Of a stretch of 41,116 nucleotides of DNA, positions 32,708-41,116 are shown one piece after another (the stretch's first letter is position 1; every line of letters begins with the position of its first letter). The notes under the pieces were generated by a model. That model was not told where the DNA came from. It searched no databases and saw only the letters and a list, made by a program, of their open reading frames with translations. The position numbers were made by a program, and so were the translations under genes. Location: NCBI GenBank assembly GCA_021772755.1, contig JAJFLJ010000205.1, forward strand, positions 1-41,116, in the 5' to 3' direction. The stretch is from Candidatus Sumerlaeota bacterium (lineage in GTDB: Bacteria; Sumerlaeota; Sumerlaeia; SLMS01; JAHLLQ01).

Positions 32708-34875
32708 TCGAGGTCCCGCCAGTCGTTCACCGAACTGCTGTCCACGATGGCGATTCCGTTCGCCAGCGTGGCGGACTCGTTGTCCGGGCGCGTGACGACC
32801 ACGTCCCAAAGCCCCAGCGCAAGGCCGGAGGCGTCGAGCATGCCGTGGACGGACGCGGGGCTGGAGTACTCGCCTGTCAGCTCCACGTCGGATTCGCCGG
32901 TGCGGCGAAGAAGGACGGTGCTGCCGGGATGGAATCCCGATCCGGCGAGAACGACGTCGGACACCGAGTCCAGGGAAACGACCGTCGGCGTCGCGGAATC
33001 CACGGTGACGGGAGCCGGGCCGGCGACCGCCGGCTGGTGACCGGAAATCGCCAGAGAGTACCACTGTCCTTCGGCGGGGATCGCGTTCTTCATGTTCACC
33101 GTCACGGTATAGTCGCCGGCCGCTCCGCCACTGGCGAGCAGGATCTGCTCGACGGTATCGACGACGTTGTCGCCGGTCGTCGCGAGGTCCGCGGGATTCG
33201 TCGGATCGAGCACGAAGGGCAGCTGCGTTCCCCCCGGGCCCGTCACCCGCAGATCGAGGTCGTTGACGAGAACCGGCGTGCGGTCGTCGAGCACGAAACC
33301 CGGCGACGTGCCGGGCGGATCGGTCCAGCACAGCGTGACCTTCAGGTCCGCGACGCCGTCCCACGCGACTTCGTACTCGTCGCCGGAGAGCGGCGTGTTC
33401 GTATCCAACAGACCTTCCGTCGCGCACCAGGCGGACGCCGTCGCGGGGGCTGCCTGTCGCACGATGGGTTCGACGGACGCCACGGCGTCCGGCAGACCCC
33501 AGCCGTAGATGTAGTCCGGACCCGCGTTGCCAAGGTCGGTCGCGCCGTGAATGAGGAGACACTTCACGGTGGAAGCGCGGGGCATCCATCCGGGGATGTG
33601 GGTTTGCGCGGCATCGACGATCAGCGCGGCGACGCCTGCGGCGTTCGGCGAGGAGAACGACGTTCCCGATGCCGTGCCGCCGCCATAGGACACCGAGTCG
33701 CTTCCGGCGATGGTCACGAGCAGGCTCTGCCCGTTGGCGACGACGTCGGGCTTCACCCGCCCGTCGTCCGCCGGGCCCCATCCCGAGAAGTTCGACGGCG
33801 TGGCGGCGAAGGGATCGCGCACGCCCAGCGTCACGGGGTCCGTCAGCGAACCGACCGCGACGACGTTCTTTCCGCAGGAGCGCGTAATCATCGAATCGTA
33901 TCCGGCTTCCGCGCCGCCGTCGTCGAAGGGCGCGGTCGGTGCCACCCAGAAGTCCTCGTTCCAGTCGTCGATGTCCTCGTCGTAGTAGAAGAACTTCGCG
34001 CTGCCGTCGCGAACGTAGGGATAGACGTCGTCGCGGTCGTTGCCCGCCGCCCAGAACACCAGGTGCCAGGGGTTGTCGGCGGAGAACTGGTCGAGTTCCG
34101 CGGAGAAGGAACTGTAGAGTCCGAACTTGGGGTCCTCGCGGTTGCCGCTGCCGTCCGGCTTCCAGTTCTCGCCGAACCAGTGGGGGCCGGTCGTCCCGGA
34201 ATACGATCCGTTCTGCCACCCGTGGACGAAGCCGTAGGAATGGTTCGAGACGGGGATCGCGCCGGTGTCGGCCGGCGAAAGCGGCGCGCGCGAGGTCATT
34301 TCCGAGGTGTTGTTGTTCCAGTCGTAGCACTCCGCCGACGCGCCCTTCGCCGTGCCGATCACGCCGGCGTTCGATCCTGCGGCGATGATGACTCCGGCAA
34401 CGGCGGTGGAGTGATTGCTGAGGGCGAGAACCTCGCCGTTGACGCACCGCGCACCGCCATCGAACTCGACGTGGGTGTCGCGCACCGACCCCTCGTCCCA
34501 GACGCCGACGGTCACGGACGCGCCGACGATGGAGGGCGTGTCGCCGTGCAATGCGGGTGCGTTGACGCCGATGCTCGCGTTCGTGGTCAGCGCCTCGTTA
34601 TAGAGCGGCATTCCCGTGGGCCCCAGGAGCATCAGTTCGCTCAGCGCTCCACCTTCGCCTTCGCCCCGAACGAGCCAGCCGGCGGCGGCCGCCTTCGCGC
34701 GCGCCTCCTGCTGGCGCTGCTCCGATTCGGCGGCGAGCCGCCGGACGGACCGCTGGTTGTCGAGCTGGCGCCGGGCCGGCTGGGCGGAAAGAGAAGCCGC
34801 CAGGCACACCACCCCCGCGAGGAGCAGGGGCCGGAGGTTCGGGCGGGGGGTGCGACGGCTCTGGGACATATGCAT
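32704..34875 (-). CDS. Subtilisin-like serine protease (S8), exported
   Basis: A 723-residue protein with a signal peptide (PLLLAGVVCLAASLSAQ) and a short propeptide-like region. The catalytic triad is visible: Asp127 in VGVWDEGSVR, His155 in SNHSTAVAGVII, and Ser406 in SGTSFSSPNAAGVAAL, with the oxyanion Asn279 in WAAGND. The C-terminal ~250 residues are beta-rich, containing P-domain/jelly-roll-like stretches (VNDLDLRVTGPGG, GDYTVTVNM). The ATGs at 34875 and 34869 are both possible; no clear ribosome binding site is seen, and a TTG further upstream is less likely. The gene begins 75 bases after the Wza-type gene and overlaps the C25 protease. Confidence 0.92.
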   Translation of the reverse strand: MHMSQSRRTPRPNLRPLLLAGVVCLAASLSAQPARRQLDNQRSVRRLAAESEQRQQEARAKAAAAGWLVRGEGEGGALSELMLLGPTGMPLYNEALTTNASIGVNAPALHGDTPSIVGASVTVGVWDEGSVRDTHVEFDGGARCVNGEVLALSNHSTAVAGVIIAAGSNAGVIGTAKGASAECYDWNNNTSEMTSRAPLSPADTGAIPVSNHSYGFVHGWQNGSYSGTTGPHWFGENWKPDGSGNREDPKFGLYSSFSAELDQFSADNPWHLVFWAAGNDRDDVYPYVRDGSAKFFYYDEDIDDWNEDFWVAPTAPFDDGGAEAGYDSMITRSCGKNVVAVGSLTDPVTLGVRDPFAATPSNFSGWGPADDGRVKPDVVANGQSLLVTIAGSDSVSYGGGTASGTSFSSPNAAGVAALIVDAAQTHIPGWMPRASTVKCLLIHGATDLGNAGPDYIYGWGLPDAVASVEPIVRQAAPATASAWCATEGLLDTNTPLSGDEYEVAWDGVADLKVTLCWTDPPGTSPGFVLDDRTPVLVNDLDLRVTGPGGTQLPFVLDPTNPADLATTGDNVVDTVEQILLASGGAAGDYTVTVNMKNAIPAEGQWYSLAISGHQPAVAGPAPVTVDSATPTVVSLDSVSDVVLAGSGFHPGSTVLLRRTGESDVELTGEYSSPASVHGMLDASGLALGLWDVVVTRPDNESATLANGIAIVDSSSVNDWRDLE

Positions 34876-34924
34876 AGAGTCTGTGGGCAAGCGCCGTGCC
34901 TGCGGCAACCTGGACTCCGCGGCG

Positions 34925-34948
34925 CCGCCCGGAATTGTGAACGGGCGG
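34925..34948 (-). terminator. Hairpin between the polysaccharide export genes and the proteases
   Basis: A perfect 7-bp stem (CCGCCCG / CGGGCGG) with a 10-base loop lies directly before the end of the Wza-type gene. There is no T-run, so full termination is doubtful. It may attenuate transcription into the protease operon. Confidence 0.35.
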
Positions 34949-34950
34949 GC

Positions 34951-36069
34951 CTACGGGGTATAGGTCGCGTTGACGCCGGTCTGGGCCGAAGCGCGGAAAA
35001 TGCTGAAGAGCGCGTCGAGCGTGGCCCGCCCGGGATGCAGATAGGCGACGATCTTGTCGTTGTCCTCCAGGTAGATGTCGGGGTCCTTGCGTTTCATGAT
35101 CCGGCGGAGATCGACGAAGATGGACTCGACGGAGCCGTCCCCCCGGGTGCGGACGATTTCCACGCGGGAGGCCGCCTTGAACTTCTGGCCGCCGGTTTCC
35201 GTCGCGACTTCGCTCAGGAGTCTCAAACCGGGACCAAGAAAGACCACGCGCGGCTGCGTGAAGTAGCCCTGAACCGAAACGGTTCCCGCCGGCGGAATGT
35301 AGACGATGTCGTTGGGAAGGACCGGGAGGTTGTGGGTGAGCTTGCCGCGAATGATGAAGTCGTCGAAGGGGACGACGATTTCCTCGCGGGTGGAGAGGTC
35401 CCCGCCGTCCTCCCGCAGACGGCGCATGAGTTCCTCGACGGGCTGCTCGATGCGGTCGCGTCTCGGCAGCTTCTCGCGGTAGATCTTGATGATGCGCGCC
35501 GGGGGAAGGCCCCGCGAATCGCGCGAGCCGGTGGAAAAGCCGCCGGCCTTGAAGAGTGAATCGACGAGCGTGTCGCCGGGCTGGAGTACGTACCGTCCCG
35601 GTGCGTTGACGCTGCCGAGTACCGTCACCTGGTTGTAGTGGAAGACGTCGATGCGAAGAACGACCACGGGGTTGCGGATGACCGCGTCGTAGGCCTCGCG
35701 CAGGTCGCGCTCGAGTTCGAGCTGCGTCTTGCCGTGGGCCCTGACGGCGCCGATGTGGGGAAGAACGATGTAGGGATTCTCGGTGACGCGGATCGGAAGG
35801 GAACTGTCGGAGTCCTCCTCCGTGAACCCCAGGATGTCCTGGCGGCCGACGAGCGTCAGGCTCAGCAGGTCGCCGGGGCCGATGACGTACTCGGTGCGTT
35901 CCGGAAACAGGTATTCCTGGCGGCTCAGTTCGCGAAAGCTCTCCTCCCACTCGATGCCCTCGAAGTCCGTCGGCGGAAGGACGGGCTTGCTGGACGGACC
36001 GCGCGTCGCGCAGCCGGCGGAAAGAACGAGGATGAAAGTGGCGAGGGAGAGCGAAAGAATCCTGTGCAA
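34951..36069 (-). CDS. Polysaccharide export lipoprotein, Wza-like
   Basis: A 372-residue protein. TTG at 36069 is the start: an in-frame TAG lies four codons upstream, AGGA precedes it by seven bases, and a lipobox signal follows at once (LSLATFILVLSAGC). The polysaccharide export domain begins at TEYVIGPGDLLSLTLVGRQD. SLBB-like beta-grasp units follow: NQVTVLGSVNAPGRYVLQPG and VSVQGYFTQPRVVFLGPGLR. These proteins form the outer-membrane channel for capsule or exopolysaccharide. It lies nine bases after the Wzc-type kinase gene, in the usual order. Confidence 0.93.
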   Translation of the reverse strand: MHRILSLSLATFILVLSAGCATRGPSSKPVLPPTDFEGIEWEESFRELSRQEYLFPERTEYVIGPGDLLSLTLVGRQDILGFTEEDSDSSLPIRVTENPYIVLPHIGAVRAHGKTQLELERDLREAYDAVIRNPVVVLRIDVFHYNQVTVLGSVNAPGRYVLQPGDTLVDSLFKAGGFSTGSRDSRGLPPARIIKIYREKLPRRDRIEQPVEELMRRLREDGGDLSTREEIVVPFDDFIIRGKLTHNLPVLPNDIVYIPPAGTVSVQGYFTQPRVVFLGPGLRLLSEVATETGGQKFKAASRVEIVRTRGDGSVESIFVDLRRIMKRKDPDIYLEDNDKIVAYLHPGRATLDALFSIFRASAQTGVNATYTP

Positions 36070-36078
36070 GATCGCGTC

Positions 36079-38511
36079 CTATGTCTTGTTCGTTTCGGAA
36101 GAGGCCAGTTCGGGGGAGGAGTCGTCCGTGTCGTCGTCGGCGATGTCGCTTCCGTAGGCGTATCCGTACCGGCCGCCGTATCCGTACTGGCCGTAGCCGT
36201 AGTATCCGTACTGGTCGCCGTAGCCGCGGCCGCGCTGCGCGCGCTCGGGGGCGTTGTAGACGGCGCCGAGAAGCCGCGCGCCGACGGAGGAGAGCTTCTC
36301 CGACGTCTTCTTCAGCACCTCGAAGGGCGTGCCGCCCTGCTTCACGACGAGCATGACGCCGTCGACCTTGCCCGAGAGCACGATGGCGTCGGCCATTCCG
36401 AAGGCCGGCGCGGAGTCGAGAATCACCGTGTCGTAGGATTTGCGCAGCGACTCGAGGAGGTCGGACATCGCGCCGCTCTCCAGCAGCGTCACGGGCGAGG
36501 GGCTCGTGCGGCCGGCGGGGAGAATGTGCAGGTTGGGGTTTCCGGGAAGAATGGAGATCGCGTCGGCGACCCCGAGCTGGCCGGTCAGAACGTCGGTAAG
36601 CCCGGGAACGCGCGTAAGCTTCGGGAAGATGCGGTGGATGTTGGGGCGCTTGAGGTCCGCATCGATGAGAATCGTGCGCCGACCCTGCTCGGCCACGAAG
36701 ACGCCCAGGTTGCTCGCGATGGTGGACTTGCCTTCCTTCGGATAGCAGCTCGTCACGAGAATGACCTGGGGGGAGTGGCGCGCGCTCGAATACTGGAGCG
36801 AGGCACGCAGATAGCGGAACGCCTCGGCCTCCACGCGCTTCGAGTCCGCTTCGAGAACCTGCACCGGGGTGCGGCGGCCCTTGGGCAGACGGCGCTTCTT
36901 CGCCTGTTCGAGCGGCGGAACGAACCCGAGCGTCGGGATGCGCAGGCGCGTCTCGACCATGAAGGGGTCCTTGACCGAGCGGTCCAGCAGCGAGAGGCCG
37001 AGGATGAACAGCGTTCCCAGGCCGAAGCCCATGAAGGAGAACTTGAACATCGTTCCGGGAATGTTCGGGGACGAGTGCGTGGAGGGAATCGTCGCCCTGC
37101 TGATGACTTCGATCCTGCTGGTCTCCACGCCCTGGGAGGCGTCGAGCTGCTCGAAGTCCGAGAGCATCTTGCGGTACATCTGCTTCTGCGCGTCGATCTG
37201 GCGCTGGAAGACGCCGAAGTCGATGCGTTCCTTCTCGATGGCGTCGACGAACGCCTCCTTCTCGGCGACGAGTTCGCCGAGGCGCTCGATCTGCGCGGCC
37301 GCGACCCGCGCGCCGGCTTCGAGCTGGAGCCGCACGCTTTCGACGTAGCGCTGCTTCTCCTCGCGGATCTGGAGATCGACCGCCTCGATCTGGTACTCGA
37401 CGTTCCTGATGAACCTGGTTCCCGGCTCGTCGACGGCTTCGCGCTGCGCCTTCTCGCCCATCAGCTCGCTGCGGCGCGCGATCAGGGAGCGGTACAGCTC
37501 GCTCTCTGTCAGCACACGGGCCTCCAGGTCCTCGTTCGTCGTGTTCGCCAGTTCCGCCTGAAGGATCGCGAGTTCCTTCTTCTTGTTGTCCAGTTCCCTG
37601 GTCAGCTCCTGCAGGAGAAGGATGGCGGTCTCGCGGGACTCGTCCACGATGCGCATGTCGGTGCGCTGGCTGCTGTCGAAGAGCTTGCGCTCCGCCACCG
37701 TCAGCTTGCTCTGGGCTTCGGCGATCGCTTCCAGGAGGAACGCGCGCGAGGAGCCGAGCTTCTCGACGTTCTCCCGCTCGATGTAGGCGATGAAGTGGGC
37801 GGCGAATTCGTTGGCGAGGCGAACGGCCTCCTCCTTGCTGCCGCTGAAGGCGCTGATGCGGATGATGCTCGTCTCGCCGATCTGCTCGGCGTTGACATGG
37901 CGCAGCAAGCGGTTCGTGCGCGCCTGGTGGGACGCCTCCTCCTGATCGACGGGCGGGGATTCGTAGGTCACGATGAGGTTCGTCAGACCCGCGCGGGCAT
38001 CGTTGATGGCGTTTCTCAGCTGGATGAGGGGGGAAACGCGGCGCTCCGCGGGCTCCTCCTCGCGGGTGACCTCGAGAGCCCTGGCGCCCTGCATCGTCTT
38101 GAGCACCTCGTCGGCGATGCGGGGGCTGTCGATGAGGCGCACGGCGGTTTCCAGGGAGTCCTGCCGCGCGCGCCAGCTCGTGCCGGTCACGGGGCCGAAG
38201 TCCAGGTACTGCTGCGCGACGGGCTCGTAGAAGATGTCCGTGTAGGACGTGTAGACGGCGTCCGTCCGGCGAAGCTCGATCACGCCCAGCGCCATGAAGA
38301 CGACTACGAAGGCGGCGATGGTCCAGCGCCGGAACCAGAGAATGCGCAGGTAGTGGAGAACGGCGAGAAGCGGCTGGTCGCCGTCCTGGCCCTGTCCCGT
38401 TCCCTGATCGGCCGCGTCGCCGGAGGGAACGAGATACCAGGACTTGCCGGTCCCTTCGTCCCCGGGGGCGGGGGCTGGGTTTCGGGGTGTTTCGCCGTTC
38501 GTACCTGTCAC
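36079..38511 (-). CDS. Wzc-type polysaccharide co-polymerase/tyrosine autokinase
   Basis: An 810-residue protein starting at GTG 38511 (GTGA overlap with the ligase stop). A first membrane segment (WTIAAFVVVFMALGVIEL) and a second (FMGFGLGTLFILGLSLL) bracket a periplasmic Wzz domain with long coiled-coil stretches. The C-terminal BY-kinase has Walker A YPKEGKSTIASNLG, Walker A' ILIDADLKRP and Walker B DTVILDSAP. The end is a Tyr/Gly-rich cluster of ten tyrosines between 763 and 787, then an acidic tail. It regulates chain length and export by cyclic tyrosine phosphorylation. It is followed at once by its Wza partner. Confidence 0.95.
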   Translation of the reverse strand: MTGTNGETPRNPAPAPGDEGTGKSWYLVPSGDAADQGTGQGQDGDQPLLAVLHYLRILWFRRWTIAAFVVVFMALGVIELRRTDAVYTSYTDIFYEPVAQQYLDFGPVTGTSWRARQDSLETAVRLIDSPRIADEVLKTMQGARALEVTREEEPAERRVSPLIQLRNAINDARAGLTNLIVTYESPPVDQEEASHQARTNRLLRHVNAEQIGETSIIRISAFSGSKEEAVRLANEFAAHFIAYIERENVEKLGSSRAFLLEAIAEAQSKLTVAERKLFDSSQRTDMRIVDESRETAILLLQELTRELDNKKKELAILQAELANTTNEDLEARVLTESELYRSLIARRSELMGEKAQREAVDEPGTRFIRNVEYQIEAVDLQIREEKQRYVESVRLQLEAGARVAAAQIERLGELVAEKEAFVDAIEKERIDFGVFQRQIDAQKQMYRKMLSDFEQLDASQGVETSRIEVISRATIPSTHSSPNIPGTMFKFSFMGFGLGTLFILGLSLLDRSVKDPFMVETRLRIPTLGFVPPLEQAKKRRLPKGRRTPVQVLEADSKRVEAEAFRYLRASLQYSSARHSPQVILVTSCYPKEGKSTIASNLGVFVAEQGRRTILIDADLKRPNIHRIFPKLTRVPGLTDVLTGQLGVADAISILPGNPNLHILPAGRTSPSPVTLLESGAMSDLLESLRKSYDTVILDSAPAFGMADAIVLSGKVDGVMLVVKQGGTPFEVLKKTSEKLSSVGARLLGAVYNAPERAQRGRGYGDQYGYYGYGQYGYGGRYGYAYGSDIADDDTDDSSPELASSETNKT

Positions 38512-39932
38512 GTCGTTCGCCTTCTTTCGCTCTCTCCGCGTTCGCGAAACGACCTCTTTCGCGAATAGAACGTCAGTTCGCCGGCCGATGTGAAGAGCGC
38601 GGCAGCCATCAGGAACTGAAAGCCTGCGAGGGGAATCCGGAGCGGAAAGTCGATGGCGGAGTGCAGCAGAACGGCCACCATCCCCGCAGCAAGCGCTCTT
38701 CCTTCGAGGCTCGACAGGGCGGGGCTTCGCGCCACCGCTCCGTTCGGACGGAAGTGTAGCGATTTCAGGAGCGCCCCCGTCAACAGGACAGTCCCCAGAA
38801 AGCCCGCCAGACCGGTGTCGCAGAGGAGCTGAATCCAGTCACTGTGGACCTCCACGGCCGCCCGCCGCATGGGAAGGTCGGAAAGATGGCGGTTCAGCCC
38901 GAACTCCGCCCCCCCCAGGCCGACACCGAGGACCGGCGCATCGAGAAACGTCTGGAGCCCTGCCACCCAAAGCCGGGGGCGAAGATTCCCGCCCGGCCCT
39001 GTCCCGTCCAGGCGGGCCGACAAGGCGGAGGGCACGGCGGCGAAGGCCAGCAGCGCCAGCAACGCCACGCCCAGGACGATGACCTCGATACGGGACTGGC
39101 GCGACTGACCGCTGTCCTCCGCCGGAACGTCGGGGCGGCGGCGGTACTCCATCGCGAGCCACGCGCCAACCGCCAGCAGCCCGGTGAGAATCGACCCCCG
39201 CGAGAGCGTCAGCATCCAAGCCGTCGCCGCGACGACCAGAAGCGCCGCGACGATCATGAACAGGTCGGACTGCGATCGCTCCGACCGCTTCGGTCTCGCC
39301 CGCCATGCCACCGCCCCGCAAACCGGCAGTCCAATGGCAAGGAACGCCGCGAAGTGATTGGGATTGCCGAACATGCCGCTCAACCGGTCGCCCGAGCGGA
39401 CACCGAGACCCAGCAGGCCGAACGCGCCGACCGCGAGCGTTCCGGCCACCAGGATGCGCAAGACCTGCCGGCGGCCTTTTGTTTCACGACACAACACGGC
39501 GCCCGCGAAAAAGAACCCGAGCGCGGCGATGGTCTGGTCGAGCGCCAGCATGGTGCTTTCCGGCGCGGTGGAGATGGGAATCGCGGAGGGAGTCGCGAGA
39601 CCGGCGGACCGGGCGGCGGCGAGCGCCGACTTCCAGGGGGGGGAAATCGCCGCTGAGACCGCCGCAGGCAGCGGGATGGACTGGACGATTCCGACCGCCA
39701 CCCAGAAGGCGAGCAGCGCGATCATCACCCGCGCGGAGTGCGACGGCGCCCGATCGCGGTCGAAGAGCGACGTCGTCACGGACCAGAAGAGCAGCCACGC
39801 GCATCCGCTCCATGCCAGCGCCCGCGCATGATCGACGGGCACGTAGGCGGACGACACGAAGGCGCCGAAGTAGACGAGGGCGAAGACGGCGAGTCCGGAA
39901 AACCGCCACGCGGCCACGAGTCTCCGCGTCAT
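38508..39932 (-). CDS. O-antigen ligase/Wzy-like membrane protein
   Basis: A 474-residue polytopic membrane protein with about twelve hydrophobic segments. The Wzy_C/ligase hallmark is in the periplasmic loop: GMFGNPNHFAAFLAIGLPVC, then TAWMLTLSRGSILTGLLAVG, and later VHSDWIQLLCDTGLAGFLGT, the H-x-x-x-L/D-x-G-L pattern. It ligates or polymerises lipid-linked polysaccharide repeat units on the outer face of the inner membrane. It overlaps both the upstream TPR protein and the downstream Wzc-type kinase by four bases, so the group is tightly coupled. Confidence 0.92.
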   Translation of the reverse strand: MTRRLVAAWRFSGLAVFALVYFGAFVSSAYVPVDHARALAWSGCAWLLFWSVTTSLFDRDRAPSHSARVMIALLAFWVAVGIVQSIPLPAAVSAAISPPWKSALAAARSAGLATPSAIPISTAPESTMLALDQTIAALGFFFAGAVLCRETKGRRQVLRILVAGTLAVGAFGLLGLGVRSGDRLSGMFGNPNHFAAFLAIGLPVCGAVAWRARPKRSERSQSDLFMIVAALLVVAATAWMLTLSRGSILTGLLAVGAWLAMEYRRRPDVPAEDSGQSRQSRIEVIVLGVALLALLAFAAVPSALSARLDGTGPGGNLRPRLWVAGLQTFLDAPVLGVGLGGAEFGLNRHLSDLPMRRAAVEVHSDWIQLLCDTGLAGFLGTVLLTGALLKSLHFRPNGAVARSPALSSLEGRALAAGMVAVLLHSAIDFPLRIPLAGFQFLMAAALFTSAGELTFYSRKRSFRERGESERRRTT

Positions 39933-41116
39933 GGCGATTCCGCCGCGGAAAGACGCAAGTCGCGAAGCAGTACGCGCGCCGAACCGGACGACGTACCGCT
40001 GCGGCGCTGGCGGTAGACGCCGAGCGCGAGCAGGCGGCCCTCCTCCGACGCGGGCACGTCGATGGAAAGCGTGCGCCAGTCGGAGCTTCTCTCTTCGAAG
40101 TGTTCCGAACGCCAGGTCTCGCCGCCGGATGCGGCGGAGAGCGAAACGCGACAGGAGTTGGTCGATTCCGAACGAACGTCCAGGGATATCCGCAAGGGCT
40201 CGCCGATGGGTGGAACCGGAAGCTGGTAGAAGCGCCAGCCGCGGCCCACCGGAGAAGCCGGGTCGTCGGAGAGAATCCGAAACTCCGCGGCGGGACGGCC
40301 CTCGAAGTCGCGAACGACCGTCGAGAGATTCGCGGACTGGCGGATGGGCTGCCACCCGAAGGGAAACGCGGGCTCCGAAAACGGTTCGCCGGGGCCGGCG
40401 TTCCGGAGAAGGAACTCCTGCCCGCCGATTTCGATCGTCGCGAGCTCGCCATCGGCCTCCGCGAGCCAGAGCGCGCGAACGGCTTCCCAGACCACCGGCC
40501 CGGAAAAGACTCCGGCGGCGGCGCGGCGAACGAAGGGGTCGCCCGTCACACGTTCCGTCGGGAGGGCGCGCCACAACTCCGCCATCGCGTCCGGCGAGGA
40601 GGCGCGCAGTTCGTCGAGAAGAGCCGCCAGTTCCTCGTCGCCGGAGACTTCCGACTCCAGAAGATTCCATGTCGCGACCGGCGACGCGGTCGAGCGGCGC
40701 AGGCTCGCCGCCGCCTCGACGAGCGCAAGAGCGTCCCAGGAAGCCACCTGTCGTGCGAGGGCGTTTCCGCGCTCGCGGTCGCCGAGAAGAATCCACTGCC
40801 GCGACGACGCGAGTCGCTGCTCCGGGTAGCCGGGATCGAGCGTGTCCGCGAACCGAAGCGCGTCGGCGGATTCGGCGGAGCGCCCGGAAAAGAGGCGCGC
40901 CCGCGAGAGGGCGATCCACGTCTCGGATTTCAGCGGCTCGCGCGCGAAGGCGGCCTCGAAGTGGGCTTCGGCGTCGGGAGACGAGGGCGGAAGCCGGCGA
41001 AACGCGTAGTAACGCGCCATGTCGAGATGCTGGTCGGCGGAGAGGTGCGCGGGCCCCGTTTCGGAAAGAAGCAGATCGTCCGCCCGGAGCGCGGACAGGT
41101 CGTAGGCGTCATGGCG
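39929..41116 (-). CDS. TPR-like protein with C-terminal beta-sandwich (partial, runs off the window)
   Basis: At least 395 residues are visible and the frame is open to the window edge. The N-terminal half is helical with TPR-like spacing: AYDLSALRADDLLL, PDAEAHFEAAFAREPLKSET, WIALSRARLFSGRSAESADA. The C-terminal ~150 residues look like a jelly-roll carbohydrate-binding fold: RGWRFYQLPVPPIGEPLRIS, LDVRSESTNSCRVSLSA, SSDWRTLSIDVPASEEGRLL. Such proteins occur in exopolysaccharide loci; the role is unknown. The position before the ligase suggests a scaffold for polymerisation or export. Confidence 0.75.
   Translation of the reverse strand, partial: RHDAYDLSALRADDLLLSETGPAHLSADQHLDMARYYAFRRLPPSSPDAEAHFEAAFAREPLKSETWIALSRARLFSGRSAESADALRFADTLDPGYPEQRLASSRQWILLGDRERGNALARQVASWDALALVEAAASLRRSTASPVATWNLLESEVSGDEELAALLDELRASSPDAMAELWRALPTERVTGDPFVRRAAAGVFSGPVVWEAVRALWLAEADGELATIEIGGQEFLLRNAGPGEPFSEPAFPFGWQPIRQSANLSTVVRDFEGRPAAEFRILSDDPASPVGRGWRFYQLPVPPIGEPLRISLDVRSESTNSCRVSLSAASGGETWRSEHFEERSSDWRTLSIDVPASEEGRLLALGVYRQRRSGTSSGSARVLLRDLRLSAAESP

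Noticed and set aside
29861-34447. A 1528-residue protease extending through the subtilisin region
   Set aside because: The frame has a clear signal peptide start at 32707, and the upstream part is antiphase to a complete S8 protease.
1-41116. PEP-CTERM/exosortase system
   Set aside because: The exopolysaccharide context suggested it, but no C-terminus ends in a PEP motif plus hydrophobic helix plus Arg cluster, and no exosortase is seen.
1-41116. tRNA, rRNA or riboswitch genes
   Set aside because: Scanning the intergenic stretches by eye gave no cloverleaf, rRNA motif or known riboswitch core. A covariance-model search would be needed to be sure.

Overview
The window is GC-rich, gene-dense bacterial chromosome with no rRNA, tRNA, CRISPR or phage genes that I can see. 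Many neighbouring genes overlap by four bases (ATGA or GTGA). A pseudopilin of the FTLIELL...NFLEAQ type, a GH57 branching enzyme, a BACON-repeat protein, gingipain-type and subtilisin-type secreted proteases and a Wza/Wzc/O-antigen-ligase block suggest a little-cultured Gram-negative lineage, for example the Sumerlaeota / Hydrogenedentota / Planctomycetota neighbourhood. That placement is an inference from gene style only.

Layout. 1-876 (-): two family-2 glycosyltransferases. 959-3532 (+): a PqqD-like protein with a precursor-like tail, an HprK-like kinase and a nucleotidyltransferase. 3540-7217 (-): an overlapping chain of GH57 branching enzyme, GH113-like glycosidase, SGNH hydrolase and a small GGQ release-factor protein. 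7401-8063 (+): a TPR lipoprotein ending in a clear terminator. 8101-10354 (-): DUF1385 membrane protein, DCC thiol protein and a degenerate squalene/phytoene-synthase relative. 10475-11495: two copies plus a fragment of a structured 197-bp repeat around an orphan membrane protein. 11597-12856 (+): membrane glycosyltransferase. 12846-17200 (-): BACON-repeat secreted protein, then AvtA. 17363-21822 (+): a large TPR membrane protein and two unknown exported proteins. 21950-24400 (-): alpha/beta hydrolase, FKBP lipoprotein, RNase D. 24631-27579 (+): pseudopilin, GapA, TpiA.

From 41116 down to 27616 all genes lie on the minus strand with little spacing. The order is TPR/carbohydrate-binding-like protein (partial), O-antigen ligase/polymerase, Wzc-type tyrosine kinase, Wza-type exporter, subtilisin, gingipain-like C25 protease, an S24/S26 peptidase fused to a PqqD domain, a 55-residue peptide and a second nucleotidyltransferase.

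The most interesting part is the link between the two ends of the window. The 55-residue peptide at 28907-29074 carries a W-E-x-P-x-V motif like the YxxP motif that PqqD-type recognition elements read in RiPP leaders. The same W-E-x-P-x-V occurs in the C-terminal tail of the PqqD-like protein at 959-1381. Each locus has a PqqD domain and a nucleotidyltransferase of the same family. One adds a kinase; the other adds a peptidase fused to PqqD plus two exported proteases. This looks like a two-locus peptide-modification system embedded in a polysaccharide/secretion region. Its product and chemistry cannot be read from sequence alone.
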